DNA of 40,968 bases from JAAYEA01 sp012689325 (GCA_036841525.1 DAITVZ010000050.1:1-40968), one strand, 5' to 3'. Counted from the first letter of the stretch, positions 26,511 through 35,192 are shown. A program made the numbers and translations. The notes: generated from the sequence alone by a model not told the origin.

Positions 26511-29237
26511 TCACAGCACGCTGACCGGGTCGATATCCAGATACCAGCCGGGGGCGATGGGCGTCGCCTCCAGCAGCTTGTGCAGATCGCTCCCCAGCAG
26601 CAAGATCTGCCAGCGATGGCGCCCGCCCACCGGCGAGAAAAAGCACGGGGCCGGGCCGATGACCACCACATTCTGCAAGCCCAGGCGCTGCTGCTGCCCG
26701 CCCAACTCGCGCGCCAGCTTGGCGGCCTCGCGCGCGGCGGTGTCCGGCTGCGCGGCGCTGCAAACCAGCTTGGCTAGGGGGTTCAGCGGCGGGTAGCCCA
26801 CGGCGCGACGGAAATCCATCTCTTGGCGATAGAACCCCTCGTAATCGTGCCGGCTGGCCGCCGCGATGGCATAGTGCTCCGGCGCGTAGGTCTGGATGAT
26901 CACCCGGCCGCCCAGCGCGCTGCGGCCTGCCCGGCCCGCCACTTGCTCCATCAGTTGAAAGGTGCGCTCGCCCGCGCGGAAATCCGGCAGGTTCAGCGCG
27001 GTATCCGCCGTGACCACGCCCACCAGCGTCACCAGGGGCAGGTCCAGCCCCTTGGCGATCATCTGCGTGCCGATGAGGATATCGGCCTCGTGGTTCATGA
27101 ACTGCGCCAGGATCGTTTCGTGGGACTCTTGCTTGGCCGCGATGTCGCTATCCCAGCGCAGGATGCGAGCCTCCGGGTAGAGCTCCCGCGCCACCTCTTC
27201 CACCTTTTGCGTGCCCACGCCAAAGTAGCGGATGCGCTTACTGCCGCACTGCGGGCAGGTCGCCGGCGGGGCCAGGCGGCGGTTGCAGCGATGGCACAGC
27301 AGCATCTCCTCGCTGGCGTGATAGGTCATGGGAATGTCGCAGCGGGGGCACTTGACCACGTGGCCGCAATCGCGACAGAGCACGAACGTGGCCGCCCCCC
27401 GCCGGTTGAGAAAGAGGATCGCCTGCTCGCCGCGGGCCAGCGTCTCCTGCAAGGCCGCCTGCAGGGCGCGGCTCAGGATGCTGCGGTTCCCCGCGCGCAG
27501 TTCCTGGCGCAAATCCACCACCGCCACCGGCGGCAGGTCCATGTACCGGACCTGGCCATCCTCCGCGGGGCCGTGCCCCATGATCCGCTGAGGCATCCGC
27601 ACCAAGCGGTAAATCCCCCGTTCCGCCCGATAATAGGACGTCAGCGAGGGCGTGGCGCTGCCCAAGATCACGGGGCAGCCGGCCAGCTCGCCCAACTTGG
27701 CCGCCACATCGCGGGCCTGGTAGCTGGGCACCTGCTGGCCGGGGATGTCCTCTTGCTTGTAGCTGGTCTCGTGCTCCTCGTCCAGGACGATGAGGCCCAG
27801 GTGGGGCAGCGGCGCGAAGAGCGCCGACCGCGGCCCCACCACCACATCCACGTGCCCATCGCGAATCCGCCGCCACGCGTCATAGCGCTCCCCCGGCGAA
27901 AGCTGGCTGTGGATCACCGCCAGCCGGCCCGGGAAGCGGGCGGCGAAGCGGCGGATGGTCTGGGGCGTGAGTGAAATCTCGGGGACCAGCGCGATCACTT
28001 GCTGGCCGCGTTCCACCACCTGGCGCGCGGCCCGCAAATAGATCTCGGTCTTGCCGCTGCCGGTGACGCCGTGCACCAGGAACACCTGATGCTCCCCTGC
28101 GGCGATGGCGGGGGCGATGGCCTCCCAGACGCGCTCCTGGTCGTCGGTGAACCGAGGCGGGTCGGTGAGGGCATACTCGCGCCCGGCCAGCGGATCGCGC
28201 CAGACCTCGCGCGTCTCGGTCGCCGCCAGGCCATGCCACAGCAGGTCCTCCCATGCCGCTGGACTGAACCCCTCCATCTTGCGCAGCTCACGCAGCGGGA
28301 CCAACGGCGGCAACTGCCGCAGCGCTTCCAACAACGCGAGCTGCTTCGTCGCGCCGCGCAACTCGGCGATGGCCGCGGCGGTCTCCTCGGCGCCCAGAGC
28401 CAACTCCACGGCCTGGCCCTCCGGCGACGGCCTCACCCGCACCAGCCCCTTCTTCTCCAGGGCCCGGATAGCCGCCGGCGCGACCTCTGCCTCTGCCGCC
28501 AGCCGCTCCAGAGAGCAAGTTGGCTGCGTCTCCCGGCGCTGGTGCAGCCAGCGCAAGGCCGCGGCCAGGGCGTTATCCCGGCCCAGCTCGAGCTTTTTCC
28601 AGGCGAGTTGGTCCGGCCCCACGGCCAGCCGCGCGAATTCCTCCATCTGGGGGCGCACGCTGGGCGGGGGCATCTCCTCTTGCCGCATGAGCCAGCCCCG
28701 GGCCAGCAGCGCCTCCAGCGCCGCCTTGTCGAAGCGGCGCTCAGCCTGGCCCTGGCGCATGGGCTGCGCCTGGCGTATCGCCTCGACGATGGCCGCCTGG
28801 TCGGCGGGCAGCGCCTCCCGGGGCGCCGGCTCGGCGACGCGCAGCAAGATCAGGGGTTTGCGCAAGAGGCCGATGGGCAATAGCAGGGCCAGGGCGTCGA
28901 ACAGCGGGACGAGATAGTAGGCGCTCATCCAACGCGCCAGGGCGATCTGGGCGACGGTGAGCACCGGGGTCTCATAGACGAGGCGCGTGATCTCGCGCAG
29001 GTCGGGGACGGGGGCCACGGGGTCCAGGGCGGTGACGATGCCCTGAGCTTGCTGGCGGCCAAAGGGGACCCAGGCCAGCTGGCCCGGCATCACCCGGCCC
29101 TCCAGCTCGGCGGGGATGCGATAGTGAAAGGTCCGCACCCAAGGCGACTCGGCGTCCCATTCGCCGCGGGGATCCGGCGCCAGCAGCTTGACCTTTTGGC
29201 GGGTGGACATGTCCACCGCCACCCTCGCGTATGGCAT
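26511..29237 (-). CDS. priA: Primosomal protein N', replication restart helicase PriA
   Basis: PriA recognises stalled forks and reloads the replicative helicase. 908 aa, longer than the usual 730-820. The N-terminal 3'-DNA-binding domain (PYARVAVDM, then VPFGRQQAQGIV) is followed by a winged-helix region, then the helicase core with Walker A GVTGSGKTEIYL (about 392) and DEEH in VLDEEHETSYKQ (about 486). The zinc-binding insert (about 620-666) has all eight Cys: CRDCGHVVKCPRC, CHRC and CPQC. GVGTQKVEE and the IGTQMIAKGLD helicase motif follow. I choose the ATG at 29237 because MPYARVAVDM is the family N-terminus and GGAG lies seven nt upstream; the frame opens 23 codons earlier. It follows amrB by 34 bp. 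Confidence 0.95.
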   Translation of the reverse strand: MPYARVAVDMSTRQKVKLLAPDPRGEWDAESPWVRTFHYRIPAELEGRVMPGQLAWVPFGRQQAQGIVTALDPVAPVPDLREITRLVYETPVLTVAQIALARWMSAYYLVPLFDALALLLPIGLLRKPLILLRVAEPAPREALPADQAAIVEAIRQAQPMRQGQAERRFDKAALEALLARGWLMRQEEMPPPSVRPQMEEFARLAVGPDQLAWKKLELGRDNALAAALRWLHQRRETQPTCSLERLAAEAEVAPAAIRALEKKGLVRVRPSPEGQAVELALGAEETAAAIAELRGATKQLALLEALRQLPPLVPLRELRKMEGFSPAAWEDLLWHGLAATETREVWRDPLAGREYALTDPPRFTDDQERVWEAIAPAIAAGEHQVFLVHGVTGSGKTEIYLRAARQVVERGQQVIALVPEISLTPQTIRRFAARFPGRLAVIHSQLSPGERYDAWRRIRDGHVDVVVGPRSALFAPLPHLGLIVLDEEHETSYKQEDIPGQQVPSYQARDVAAKLGELAGCPVILGSATPSLTSYYRAERGIYRLVRMPQRIMGHGPAEDGQVRYMDLPPVAVVDLRQELRAGNRSILSRALQAALQETLARGEQAILFLNRRGAATFVLCRDCGHVVKCPRCDIPMTYHASEEMLLCHRCNRRLAPPATCPQCGSKRIRYFGVGTQKVEEVARELYPEARILRWDSDIAAKQESHETILAQFMNHEADILIGTQMIAKGLDLPLVTLVGVVTADTALNLPDFRAGERTFQLMEQVAGRAGRSALGGRVIIQTYAPEHYAIAAASRHDYEGFYRQEMDFRRAVGYPPLNPLAKLVCSAAQPDTAAREAAKLARELGGQQQRLGLQNVVVIGPAPCFFSPVGGRHRWQILLLGSDLHKLLEATPIAPGWYLDIDPVSVL

Positions 29238-29271
29238 GGGTTGCTCCGCCGGGCTGGCTGACCCGGCCCGC

Positions 29272-30093
29272 TCAGAAGAGGACGCCGGCGGCATAGCCAA
29301 CCACATTGCTCTGATCGCCGGTCACATCTCCAGAGGTCGCGTACTTGACGATGCGCGCCTGCTGCGCGCCCAGCCGCTTGGCCGCCAGCATCACCGTCGC
29401 CACCGGGCCGCCGCCGCAAGCCTCCGTCTCGCCCGTCGCCAAGTGCTGCATCAACCTTTCGGGTGCAAAAGCCTCCACGTCCCGGATAAAGACCTGATCG
29501 AGCTGGTTGGCGCCGTCTTGCGTGTGGAAATGAGAGAGGTCGGTGCTGGCCACCAGCAGCGCCTTGCGCCCGGCGACCACTTGGCTCACGGCCTCCGCCA
29601 GGCGCTGGCAGCTCAGCAGGTCTTGCGCGCCCATCATGATGGGCAGCAGCTTGGCCGCCGGAAGCACCTGCTGTAGAAACGGCAGTTGGATCTCCAGGGA
29701 ATGCTCGTTATCCCGCCCCACCCGATTGACCTCGACCAGGCCAGCCAGCGCGGCGACCATCTCGGCATCCACCTCCACGAGGCCCAGCGGCGTCTCATAA
29801 TAGGCGCTGCGCGTGACGGCGTAGCGTCCCGCGTACATGCGATGCACCGGCGAGATCACCACGACCCGCTCCACGTCGCGTCCGGCAACCTGTCTGTAAG
29901 CGTGCGCGGCCACCTGCCCCGAATAGACATATCCCGCGTGCGGCACGATCAGACCCACGGGCGCGCAGGGCAGGTCCGCCTCATCCGCCTGCGCCAAAAA
30001 GCCCTGCACCATGGCCCGCAATGGCGCCTCGGCGCCCGGATACCAGGAGCCCGCGATCACGGACCGGCGAATATCCTGCTGCGCTGCGCTCAT
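29272..30093 (-). CDS. amrB: MEMO1-family protein (AmmeMemoRadiSam system protein B)
   Basis: A 273-aa MEMO-family protein, related by fold to extradiol dioxygenases. Typical segments: SWYPG near the N-terminus, VGLIVPHAGYVYSG with the metal-site His, VVVISPVH, DNEHSLEIQLPFLQ, VASTDLSHFH, and a C-terminal YATSGDVTGDQSNVVGYAA. In many prokaryotes MEMO genes sit with an AMMECR1 gene and a radical SAM gene (the AmmeMemoRadiSam triad); neither partner is adjacent here, where it lies between gmk and priA. The function of the family is not established in bacteria. The ATG at 30093 is six nt after GGGGGAGG; a GTG two codons earlier is in frame. Confidence 0.9.
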   Translation of the reverse strand: MSAAQQDIRRSVIAGSWYPGAEAPLRAMVQGFLAQADEADLPCAPVGLIVPHAGYVYSGQVAAHAYRQVAGRDVERVVVISPVHRMYAGRYAVTRSAYYETPLGLVEVDAEMVAALAGLVEVNRVGRDNEHSLEIQLPFLQQVLPAAKLLPIMMGAQDLLSCQRLAEAVSQVVAGRKALLVASTDLSHFHTQDGANQLDQVFIRDVEAFAPERLMQHLATGETEACGGGPVATVMLAAKRLGAQQARIVKYATSGDVTGDQSNVVGYAAGVLF

Positions 30094-30118
30094 TTCCACC
30101 CTCCCCCACCAGCCGCGC

Positions 30119-30739
30119 CTAGATGCTGACGACCCGAGGCCGGACCCGGCATTTCTCCGCCGCGATGATGGCCATGATCTGCGATACCGCCTCGTCCAAT
30201 TGCCCGTCCTGGTTGATCACGATATAGTCGAACAGGGGGATGTAGCCCACCTCTTGGGCGATGGTGTCCAGACGGCGGCGCAGCGCCTCGGGGCTCTCGG
30301 TCCGGCGGGCCTGCAACCGCCGGATCAGCTCTTCCTCCGAGCTGGTGGAGACAAAGATGAGCAGCGCATCGGGCACCAGCCGGCGCAACGTCGCCGCGCC
30401 CTGCACGTCCAGGCGCATCACCGCATCCTGCCCGCTGGCCAGCGCATCCCGCACCTGTGACTTGGGGACGCCATAATGCTCGCCATAGACCAGAGCATGC
30501 TCCAGGAATTCGTCGCGAGACAGCATCTCGGAGAACTCGGCCCGGGAGAGAAAGTGATAGTCGACCCCTGGCACCTCGCCTTGCCGCTGCGCCCGCGAGG
30601 TAGCCGTCACCACAAAGTGGAAAGGATAGCCGAGATCCTTCAGGCGCTTGATCACAGAATCCTTGCCTGCCCCGGAATAACCCGAGATGACGATCAGCAG
30701 GGGGGGAGATGCGGGCAGGGCGGCCTGAATCTTGTCCAT
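30119..30739 (-). CDS. gmk: Guanylate kinase
   Basis: Converts GMP to GDP with ATP. 206 aa, normal length. The P-loop is GYSGAGKDS (20-28), where GPSGVGKGT is usual; the glycines and Lys26 are kept but Pro to Tyr and Gly to Asp are atypical. GMP-binding features are present: TATSRAQRQGEVPGVDYHF and FLEHALVYGEHYGVPKSQV, then VMRLDVQGAATLRR and the lid region LIRRLQARRTES. AAAGGAT precedes the ATG. It appears to lead the gmk-amrB-priA string; no clear minus-strand promoter was found in the 82-bp gap to the divergent gene. It differs from the common gmk-rpoZ arrangement: rpoZ is missing here. Confidence 0.93.
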   Translation of the reverse strand: MDKIQAALPASPPLLIVISGYSGAGKDSVIKRLKDLGYPFHFVVTATSRAQRQGEVPGVDYHFLSRAEFSEMLSRDEFLEHALVYGEHYGVPKSQVRDALASGQDAVMRLDVQGAATLRRLVPDALLIFVSTSSEEELIRRLQARRTESPEALRRRLDTIAQEVGYIPLFDYIVINQDGQLDEAVSQIMAIIAAEKCRVRPRVVSI

Positions 30740-30758
30740 GGATATCCTTTGGCGGCAG

Positions 30759-30787
30759 TTGGTATGGGATCGCTTTTCGGCTATAAT
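30759..30787 (+). promoter_or_regulatory. Promoter of the FmdB-type gene
   Basis: -35 TTGGTA (30759-30764), 17-bp spacer, -10 TATAAT (30782-30787). Predicted start near 30794, 28 nt before the GTG start. Confidence 0.75.
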
Positions 30788-30821
30788 CTGGGCCAGACTC
30801 GATGACGTGGAGGGTTGAGCG

Positions 30822-31208
30822 GTGCCGATCTATGAGTATTACTGCCACGATTGCCGTCGGCGAGTCAGCGTCCTCTTTCGCTCATTCGCCGAAGCCGAGA
30901 CACAGAACCCGCGTTGCCCCCGCTGCGATGGCTCGCGACTGACGCGCCGTGTCTCGCGGGTGGCCATGCTTCGCTCCGAAGAGAGCCGCCTGGACGATCT
31001 CGCCGATCCCAGCGGCATGGCGGGATTGGACGAAGAGGATCCCAAGAGCGTTGGGCGCTGGATGCGCCGCATGGGCAGCGAGCTGGGCGAGGACCTCGGC
31101 GACGACTTTGGCGAGGTCGTGGACCGCCTGGAGGCGGGCGAGAGTCCCGAAGACATCGAAGCAGCCCTGCCCGACCTGGGCGAAGGCCCCGGTCCCCTGG
31201 AGCCCTAG
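30822..31208 (+). CDS. FmdB-family zinc ribbon protein
   Basis: A 128-aa protein beginning MPIYEYYCHDC, the FmdB/CxxC_CxxC_SSSS zinc ribbon. Two Cys pairs, CHDC and CPRC, are about 22 residues apart and should bind one zinc. The rest is an acidic tail with DPKSVGRWMRRMGSELGEDLG and a helical EVVDRLEAGESPEDIEAALP segment. FmdB proteins are named as putative regulators of formamidase/amidase genes, but most are uncharacterised. The start is GTG at 30822 with GGAGGG seven nt upstream. It is a single-gene unit with its own promoter and a strong terminator. Confidence 0.88.
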   Translation: MPIYEYYCHDCRRRVSVLFRSFAEAETQNPRCPRCDGSRLTRRVSRVAMLRSEESRLDDLADPSGMAGLDEEDPKSVGRWMRRMGSELGEDLGDDFGEVVDRLEAGESPEDIEAALPDLGEGPGPLEP

Positions 31209-31225
31209 CCCCGATTCAGATCTAT

Positions 31226-31271
31226 AGCCGGCGCAGCTCGAGCGTGAAGCCAGAGCTGCGCCGGCTTTTTT
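31226..31271 (+). terminator. Rho-independent terminator after the FmdB gene
   Basis: Perfect 14-bp GC-rich stem (31226-31239 with 31253-31266), 13-nt loop and a run of six T (31266-31271) on the plus strand. It lies between two convergent genes; the minus side lacks a T run. Confidence 0.9.
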
Positions 31272-31280
31272 CGCGCCCCT

Positions 31281-31610
31281 CTAGAAGCGCCAGAATTGCT
31301 CCACGTTGAGGATAAACACCGTCGCGCCGCCGACCTGCACCTCGACCGGATTGGGCATGTATAGCTCGCCTGGCTCCATCACCGGCGGCAACGGGTTCAC
31401 AAACTGGGTGCGCGTGTGGCAATTGGCCTTCATGATGGCCAGCACATCCGGCACGGTCTCTTCCTCGGTCCCGATGATGATGGTCGCGTTCCCTTCGCGC
31501 AGGAAGCCTCCCGTCGTGCTGATCTTGGTGGAGCGATACCCCTTCTCCATCAAGGCGCTGGTCAGGCTATCGGCGTCATCACTGTGGACAATGCTGATAA
31601 GCAGTTTCAT
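31281..31610 (-). CDS. darA: Cyclic-di-AMP receptor DarA (PII-like, YaaQ family)
   Basis: A 109-aa PII-like protein of the family that binds c-di-AMP in Bacillus and Staphylococcus (DarA/PstA). Seen: MKLLISIVHSDDADSLTSAL, YRSTKISTTGGFLREGNATI (the nucleotide-binding T-loop region), IIGTEEETVPDVL, and a C-terminal VQVGGATVFILNVEQFWRF, all characteristic. The ATG at 31610 follows AAAGGAGG by eight nt. It lies 26 bp downstream of tmk, as in Bacillus (tmk-yaaQ). It implies c-di-AMP signalling, although no diadenylate cyclase is in the window. The downstream target of DarA is not established. Confidence 0.93.
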   Translation of the reverse strand: MKLLISIVHSDDADSLTSALMEKGYRSTKISTTGGFLREGNATIIIGTEEETVPDVLAIMKANCHTRTQFVNPLPPVMEPGELYMPNPVEVQVGGATVFILNVEQFWRF

Positions 31611-31636
31611 GCGGTGGTCCTCCTTTGGTATTGGGT

Positions 31637-32278
31637 CTAGAAAGCGCGACTCGGGTTTAGCACAACCTCGACGCGCCGCCGGATCGCCCTCTGCACCTCT
31701 TCGATAGGCAACGAGGCATCGATCACGACCCAACGGCTGGGCTCCGCCGCGGCCATCTCGAGATAACCCTGGCGGACACGCTGATGAAACGCCAACTCTT
31801 TACGATCCATCCGGTTCAACTCGGATTCCCCGGCCTGGAAAGCCCGCAACTTGCGCTGCAAGCCGGCCTCCACCGCGATGTCCAGGTAGAGCGTCAGGTC
31901 CGGCGCCAACCCGCCGGTGGCAAAGCGCGTGATCTGTCGCAGCGCCTCCCGGTCCAGGCCGTGCCCATAACCCTGGTAGGCCATGGTCGAGTCCGCGTAG
32001 CGATCGCAGAGCACGACCTGCCCGCGCGCCAAAGCCGGACGGATCACCTCGCCCACGATTTGGGCGCGGGAAGCAGAGTATAGCAGGATTTCCGTATTCG
32101 GCAACATGGCCGTATTGCGCACATCATGCAACACGGCGCGAATCTGGTCGCCGATGCCCGTCCCGCCTGGCTCGCGCGTGATCAGGACGTCGCGGCCCCG
32201 CTCGCTCAGATACTCGCCCAGAGCTCGTATCTGCGTGGTCTTGCCGCTGCCTTCCGGCCCTTCAAACGTGATGAACAT
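31637..32278 (-). CDS. tmk: Thymidylate kinase
   Basis: Phosphorylates dTMP to dTDP. 213 aa, typical. P-loop FEGPEGSGKTTQ (from about residue 5), TREPGGTGIGDQIR, the DR(Y/H) motif in LCDRYADSTMAYQGYG, PDLTLYLD, and the lid segment around AGESELNRMD. The ATG at 32278 has GGAG eight nt upstream and lies 14 bp after the Ycf45-like gene; the longer open frame upstream is a shadow inside that gene. It is third in a four-gene minus-strand operon (GNAT-like, Ycf45-like, tmk, darA). Confidence 0.95.
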   Translation of the reverse strand: MFITFEGPEGSGKTTQIRALGEYLSERGRDVLITREPGGTGIGDQIRAVLHDVRNTAMLPNTEILLYSASRAQIVGEVIRPALARGQVVLCDRYADSTMAYQGYGHGLDREALRQITRFATGGLAPDLTLYLDIAVEAGLQRKLRAFQAGESELNRMDRKELAFHQRVRQGYLEMAAAEPSRWVVIDASLPIEEVQRAIRRRVEVVLNPSRAF

Positions 32279-32292
32279 CCCGCTCTCCGGAC

Positions 32293-33936
32293 TCACGAGG
32301 CCACCCTGGGATCCTGATAGATCTGCACGTGGCGATAAGGATCCTTGCCCGCGCTGCGCGAGAGCAAGTTGCTCTGGCGCGCCAACTCGTGCTGTTTGCG
32401 GCGGATATAGGCGTTCTGTGGCGAGAGGTCCACATACTCGGCGCCGGCCAGCAGCTTGTTGATCGCCAGCTCGGTTTCGCGCATGGCCACTGAGAAGGGA
32501 TCCTCCGCAGGCTGCAAGCCAAAGAGCTCGGCCAGGAAGCGCTGCATCTGCACCACCGTATTGCTGCGCAACACATAGACGGGCAGCCCTTGCCGCTCGG
32601 CCTCGCTCAGCGCCGCCGGGCGCTTGCGGTAATGGGTTCGCAGGGTGAACACCACGTCGGCCTTGCCCAGCTCGTTGATGATCTCGAGCGGCACGCCCAA
32701 CTCGCGCGCGGCCTGGCGCAGCCGGTTCTGGTTGATCCCGTAAGAAAAGACCTTCAACGCTTCCTTCGGGTTCATGGTGACGGGCTGAACCTGCGCGGGC
32801 TGAGGCTGCAAAGCAGCCGCGCTGCCCGAGGCAAACGACGATCCCCGCGGCGCCGAGGCCGCCCTCGGCGACATCGCCGGCCACGGCGACATCGCCTGGC
32901 TCTGCGGCCAGCGCCCTTCCTCGCGTTGCGGCGCCTCCGGCGTGGGCTGCTCCTTGTGGATGCTGCCCGCGGCGTCGCGATAACGCAGCTCGGGCGTGAT
33001 GGGCCGCCCTCGCAACAGGGCGTCCACGGCCTCGGCCACGTTATGCCGCACCACCACCCGGTCCCAGTCCTGGATCTCAATCACCACGTCAAAGGTCGGC
33101 GGAGCTTTGCGCTCCAGGATGGACTTTTGCGTGCCGCGCCGCCGCGCCTCCTCATCCCCCAAGGTCACGCTCTGGATGCCGCCCACCAGGTCCGACAGGG
33201 TGGGGTTGAGCATCAGGTTATCCAGCGTGTTGCCGTGGGCCGTGCCGATGAGCTGGACGCCCCGCTCGGCGATGGTGCGCGCCGCCGCGGCCTCCAGCTC
33301 GGTGCCGATCTCGTCGATGACGATCACTTCCGGCATATGGTTTTCCACGGCCTCGATCATCACGGCGTGCTGCATGGTCGGCGTCACCACCTGCATCCGG
33401 CGCGAGCGGCCGATGGCGGGGTGCGGGATATCGCCATCGCCGCCGATCTCGTTGGAGGTATCCACGATAATCACGCGCCGATGCTCGGCCAGGACCCGGG
33501 CCACCTCGCGCAGCATCGTCGTCTTGCCCACGCCAGGCCGCCCCAAAAACAGCACGCTCTGACCGGATTCGATGATGTCCTGGATGATGTCGATGGTGCC
33601 ATAGACGGCGCGGCCCACACGCAGCGTCAAGCCGACGATGCGCCCCTTGCGGTTGCGCAACGCCGAGATACGGTGCAGCGTCCGCTCGATCCCGGCCCGG
33701 TTGTCATCGCCAAAATCGCCGATCCGCGACACCACATAGTCGATATCTTGGGGCCCGACCTCGGTGCCGCTGAGCACCAGCTCGCGACTGAGGAAGCGCG
33801 CCTCGGGCAAACGCCCCAAATCCAGGATGATCTCCAGCAGATCTGCGCTCTGATTGGCCTCGCGCAACGACTTGGCCAAATCAGGCAGCAGCACATCGAG
33901 AAGGGCATCCAGGTCGTCAGTAATCTCTTTTCGCAT
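32293..33936 (-). CDS. Ycf45-like / SpoIIIAA-related ATPase with C-terminal R3H-type region
   Basis: A 547-aa cytoplasmic P-loop ATPase. Walker A is GRPGVGKTT (132-140) and Walker B VIVIDEIGTE (204-213); GTAHGNTLDNL follows at about 231-241. The N-terminal half matches the Ycf45/SpoIIIAA type of RecA-like ATPase found in cyanobacteria, plastids and Gram-positive lineages. A low-complexity Pro/Ala/Ser linker (about 335-390) leads to a C-terminal region with MNPKEALKVFSYGINQNRLRQA and RRKQHELARQSNLLSRSAG, consistent with an R3H single-stranded nucleic acid binding domain. The ATG at 33936 has only a distant purine stretch upstream. It is second in the operon with tmk and darA. A nucleic acid-related function is inferred; the biological role is unknown. 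Confidence 0.85.
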   Translation of the reverse strand: MRKEITDDLDALLDVLLPDLAKSLREANQSADLLEIILDLGRLPEARFLSRELVLSGTEVGPQDIDYVVSRIGDFGDDNRAGIERTLHRISALRNRKGRIVGLTLRVGRAVYGTIDIIQDIIESGQSVLFLGRPGVGKTTMLREVARVLAEHRRVIIVDTSNEIGGDGDIPHPAIGRSRRMQVVTPTMQHAVMIEAVENHMPEVIVIDEIGTELEAAAARTIAERGVQLIGTAHGNTLDNLMLNPTLSDLVGGIQSVTLGDEEARRRGTQKSILERKAPPTFDVVIEIQDWDRVVVRHNVAEAVDALLRGRPITPELRYRDAAGSIHKEQPTPEAPQREEGRWPQSQAMSPWPAMSPRAASAPRGSSFASGSAAALQPQPAQVQPVTMNPKEALKVFSYGINQNRLRQAARELGVPLEIINELGKADVVFTLRTHYRKRPAALSEAERQGLPVYVLRSNTVVQMQRFLAELFGLQPAEDPFSVAMRETELAINKLLAGAEYVDLSPQNAYIRRKQHELARQSNLLSRSAGKDPYRHVQIYQDPRVAS

Positions 33937-34002
33937 TGCTTATTCGGTGAAACCTCTCCATATCCACGGCCTCGAAGGGCTATCCCCCAGGGGGCGCAGC
34001 CC

Positions 34003-35016
34003 TCAGGCCTTGCCGATTTTGAACCCCTCGCAGCTTCGCGTATGCGCGGGCTCCATGCGCTGCTCCAGCGCCGGCGCCAGCTTGAGCACGGGTTCCTTCA
34101 CCCGAATCGCCAACTGCTTGACCATGAGCTTCTGGCGGGCCGCCACCGCATAGCCGCGCTCGTAAAGCCAACTGATCACCGGCTGATCGTATTCCCGCAC
34201 CAGCCCATAGACCGGCTTGTCCGAGCGCCGTGCCAGCCTCTCCAGGCCCCAGGCCAGCAACTGGAGTCCCTCTTGCGGCTCCTTGGGGTCCATCACCAGC
34301 CGCCAGGCATGACCCTGCGCGCCGCTGGCGATGCCCAGATAGCCCCGCAGGGAGCCCTGGCTCTCGCACACGTATTCTTCGCCCAGCCCTTGCAGGCCAA
34401 GGTTCAGGGCGTATCTCTCCAAGGAGGCCTGCCCCTCGGCCAGTTGGACCTGGGTCGGCGTCGCCCGCGCGTATAGCTGGTGCAGCGCCCATTCGTCCCT
34501 GGGCTGGCGCTCCCGCGGCGCGATGGCTGGCCCCTTGCCGGCCCCCGCATCGGCGCCGCGCGTCGATTCGGGCCGGGTCATCACTACCTGCGCGGCGTAG
34601 GGCGAAAAGTCGCAGGCGCGCAAGACATCCTCGGCGGGGCTATCCTCAGCGATCCTGGCGAACAGCCGCAAGATCCCCAACTCGCCCGCCTGCTGGCCCA
34701 GCCGCTCCAGCAGATGCGTCCAGACCCACTGCGTCGCGCTGCGGCCATCCAGCGCGGGCCCCAAGGCAATGATGTCCCAGTCGGGGCGGTCGCGCTGCGG
34801 CAAGACCTGGACGTACCCTTGCGCCACTCCCAGCCCGTCCGTGCCCGGGCAGACAAAGGCCGGCGCCCCCAGGTTCAGATGCGACACTCGCGCCAAGAGC
34901 ATCATGCGCAGCGGCGAACGCACCGAGATGAGCCCCTCCGGCCAGTCCAAACGTTGCGTATTGCTTTGCAGCTTTCGAATCGCGAGCGTATCTCGAAAGC
35001 CGAATGGCCGGATCAC
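34003..35016 (-). CDS. GNAT acetyltransferase-like protein (probable tandem GNAT fold)
   Basis: A 337-aa soluble protein. The C-terminal part looks like an N-acetyltransferase fold: GLQGLGEEYVCESQGSLRGYLG, GLQLLAWGLERLARRSDKPV, then VREYDQPVISWLYERGY, the usual end of GNAT proteins. The N-terminal half (MIRPFGFRDTLAIRKLQ) begins like another GNAT domain. The acetyl-CoA-binding R/Q-x-x-G-x-G/A signature is not clearly present in either half, so catalysis is uncertain. The start is GTG at 35016 with AAGGGG seven nt upstream. It is the first gene of the operon with the Ycf45-like ATPase, tmk and darA, and has its own promoter with a leader of about 120 nt. Function unknown. Confidence 0.72.
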   Translation of the reverse strand: MIRPFGFRDTLAIRKLQSNTQRLDWPEGLISVRSPLRMMLLARVSHLNLGAPAFVCPGTDGLGVAQGYVQVLPQRDRPDWDIIALGPALDGRSATQWVWTHLLERLGQQAGELGILRLFARIAEDSPAEDVLRACDFSPYAAQVVMTRPESTRGADAGAGKGPAIAPRERQPRDEWALHQLYARATPTQVQLAEGQASLERYALNLGLQGLGEEYVCESQGSLRGYLGIASGAQGHAWRLVMDPKEPQEGLQLLAWGLERLARRSDKPVYGLVREYDQPVISWLYERGYAVAARQKLMVKQLAIRVKEPVLKLAPALEQRMEPAHTRSCEGFKIGKA

Positions 35017-35143
35017 TTTGCTGCCCCTTTTCCGCTACTGAAACAAACTCGTCGCCTGCATGCCGCACGGCAGGCCGGGCAGGCGCGATGGCCCCAGGAT
35101 ACCCAGCCTTGCTCTGTTCACCAATGCCACTGACCTCTATGCC

Positions 35144-35172
35144 ATTCTACTCTTTTTGAGGGCTTTTGACAA
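35144..35172 (-). promoter_or_regulatory. Promoter of the GNAT-ycf45-tmk-darA operon
   Basis: Minus strand: -35 TTGTCA (35167-35172), 17-bp spacer, -10 TAGAAT (35144-35149). Predicted start near 35137. Apart from a small inverted repeat near 35058-35078, I see nothing else in the leader. Confidence 0.72.
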
Positions 35173-35192
35173 AACCGCGGCCCTCCGCCGGC

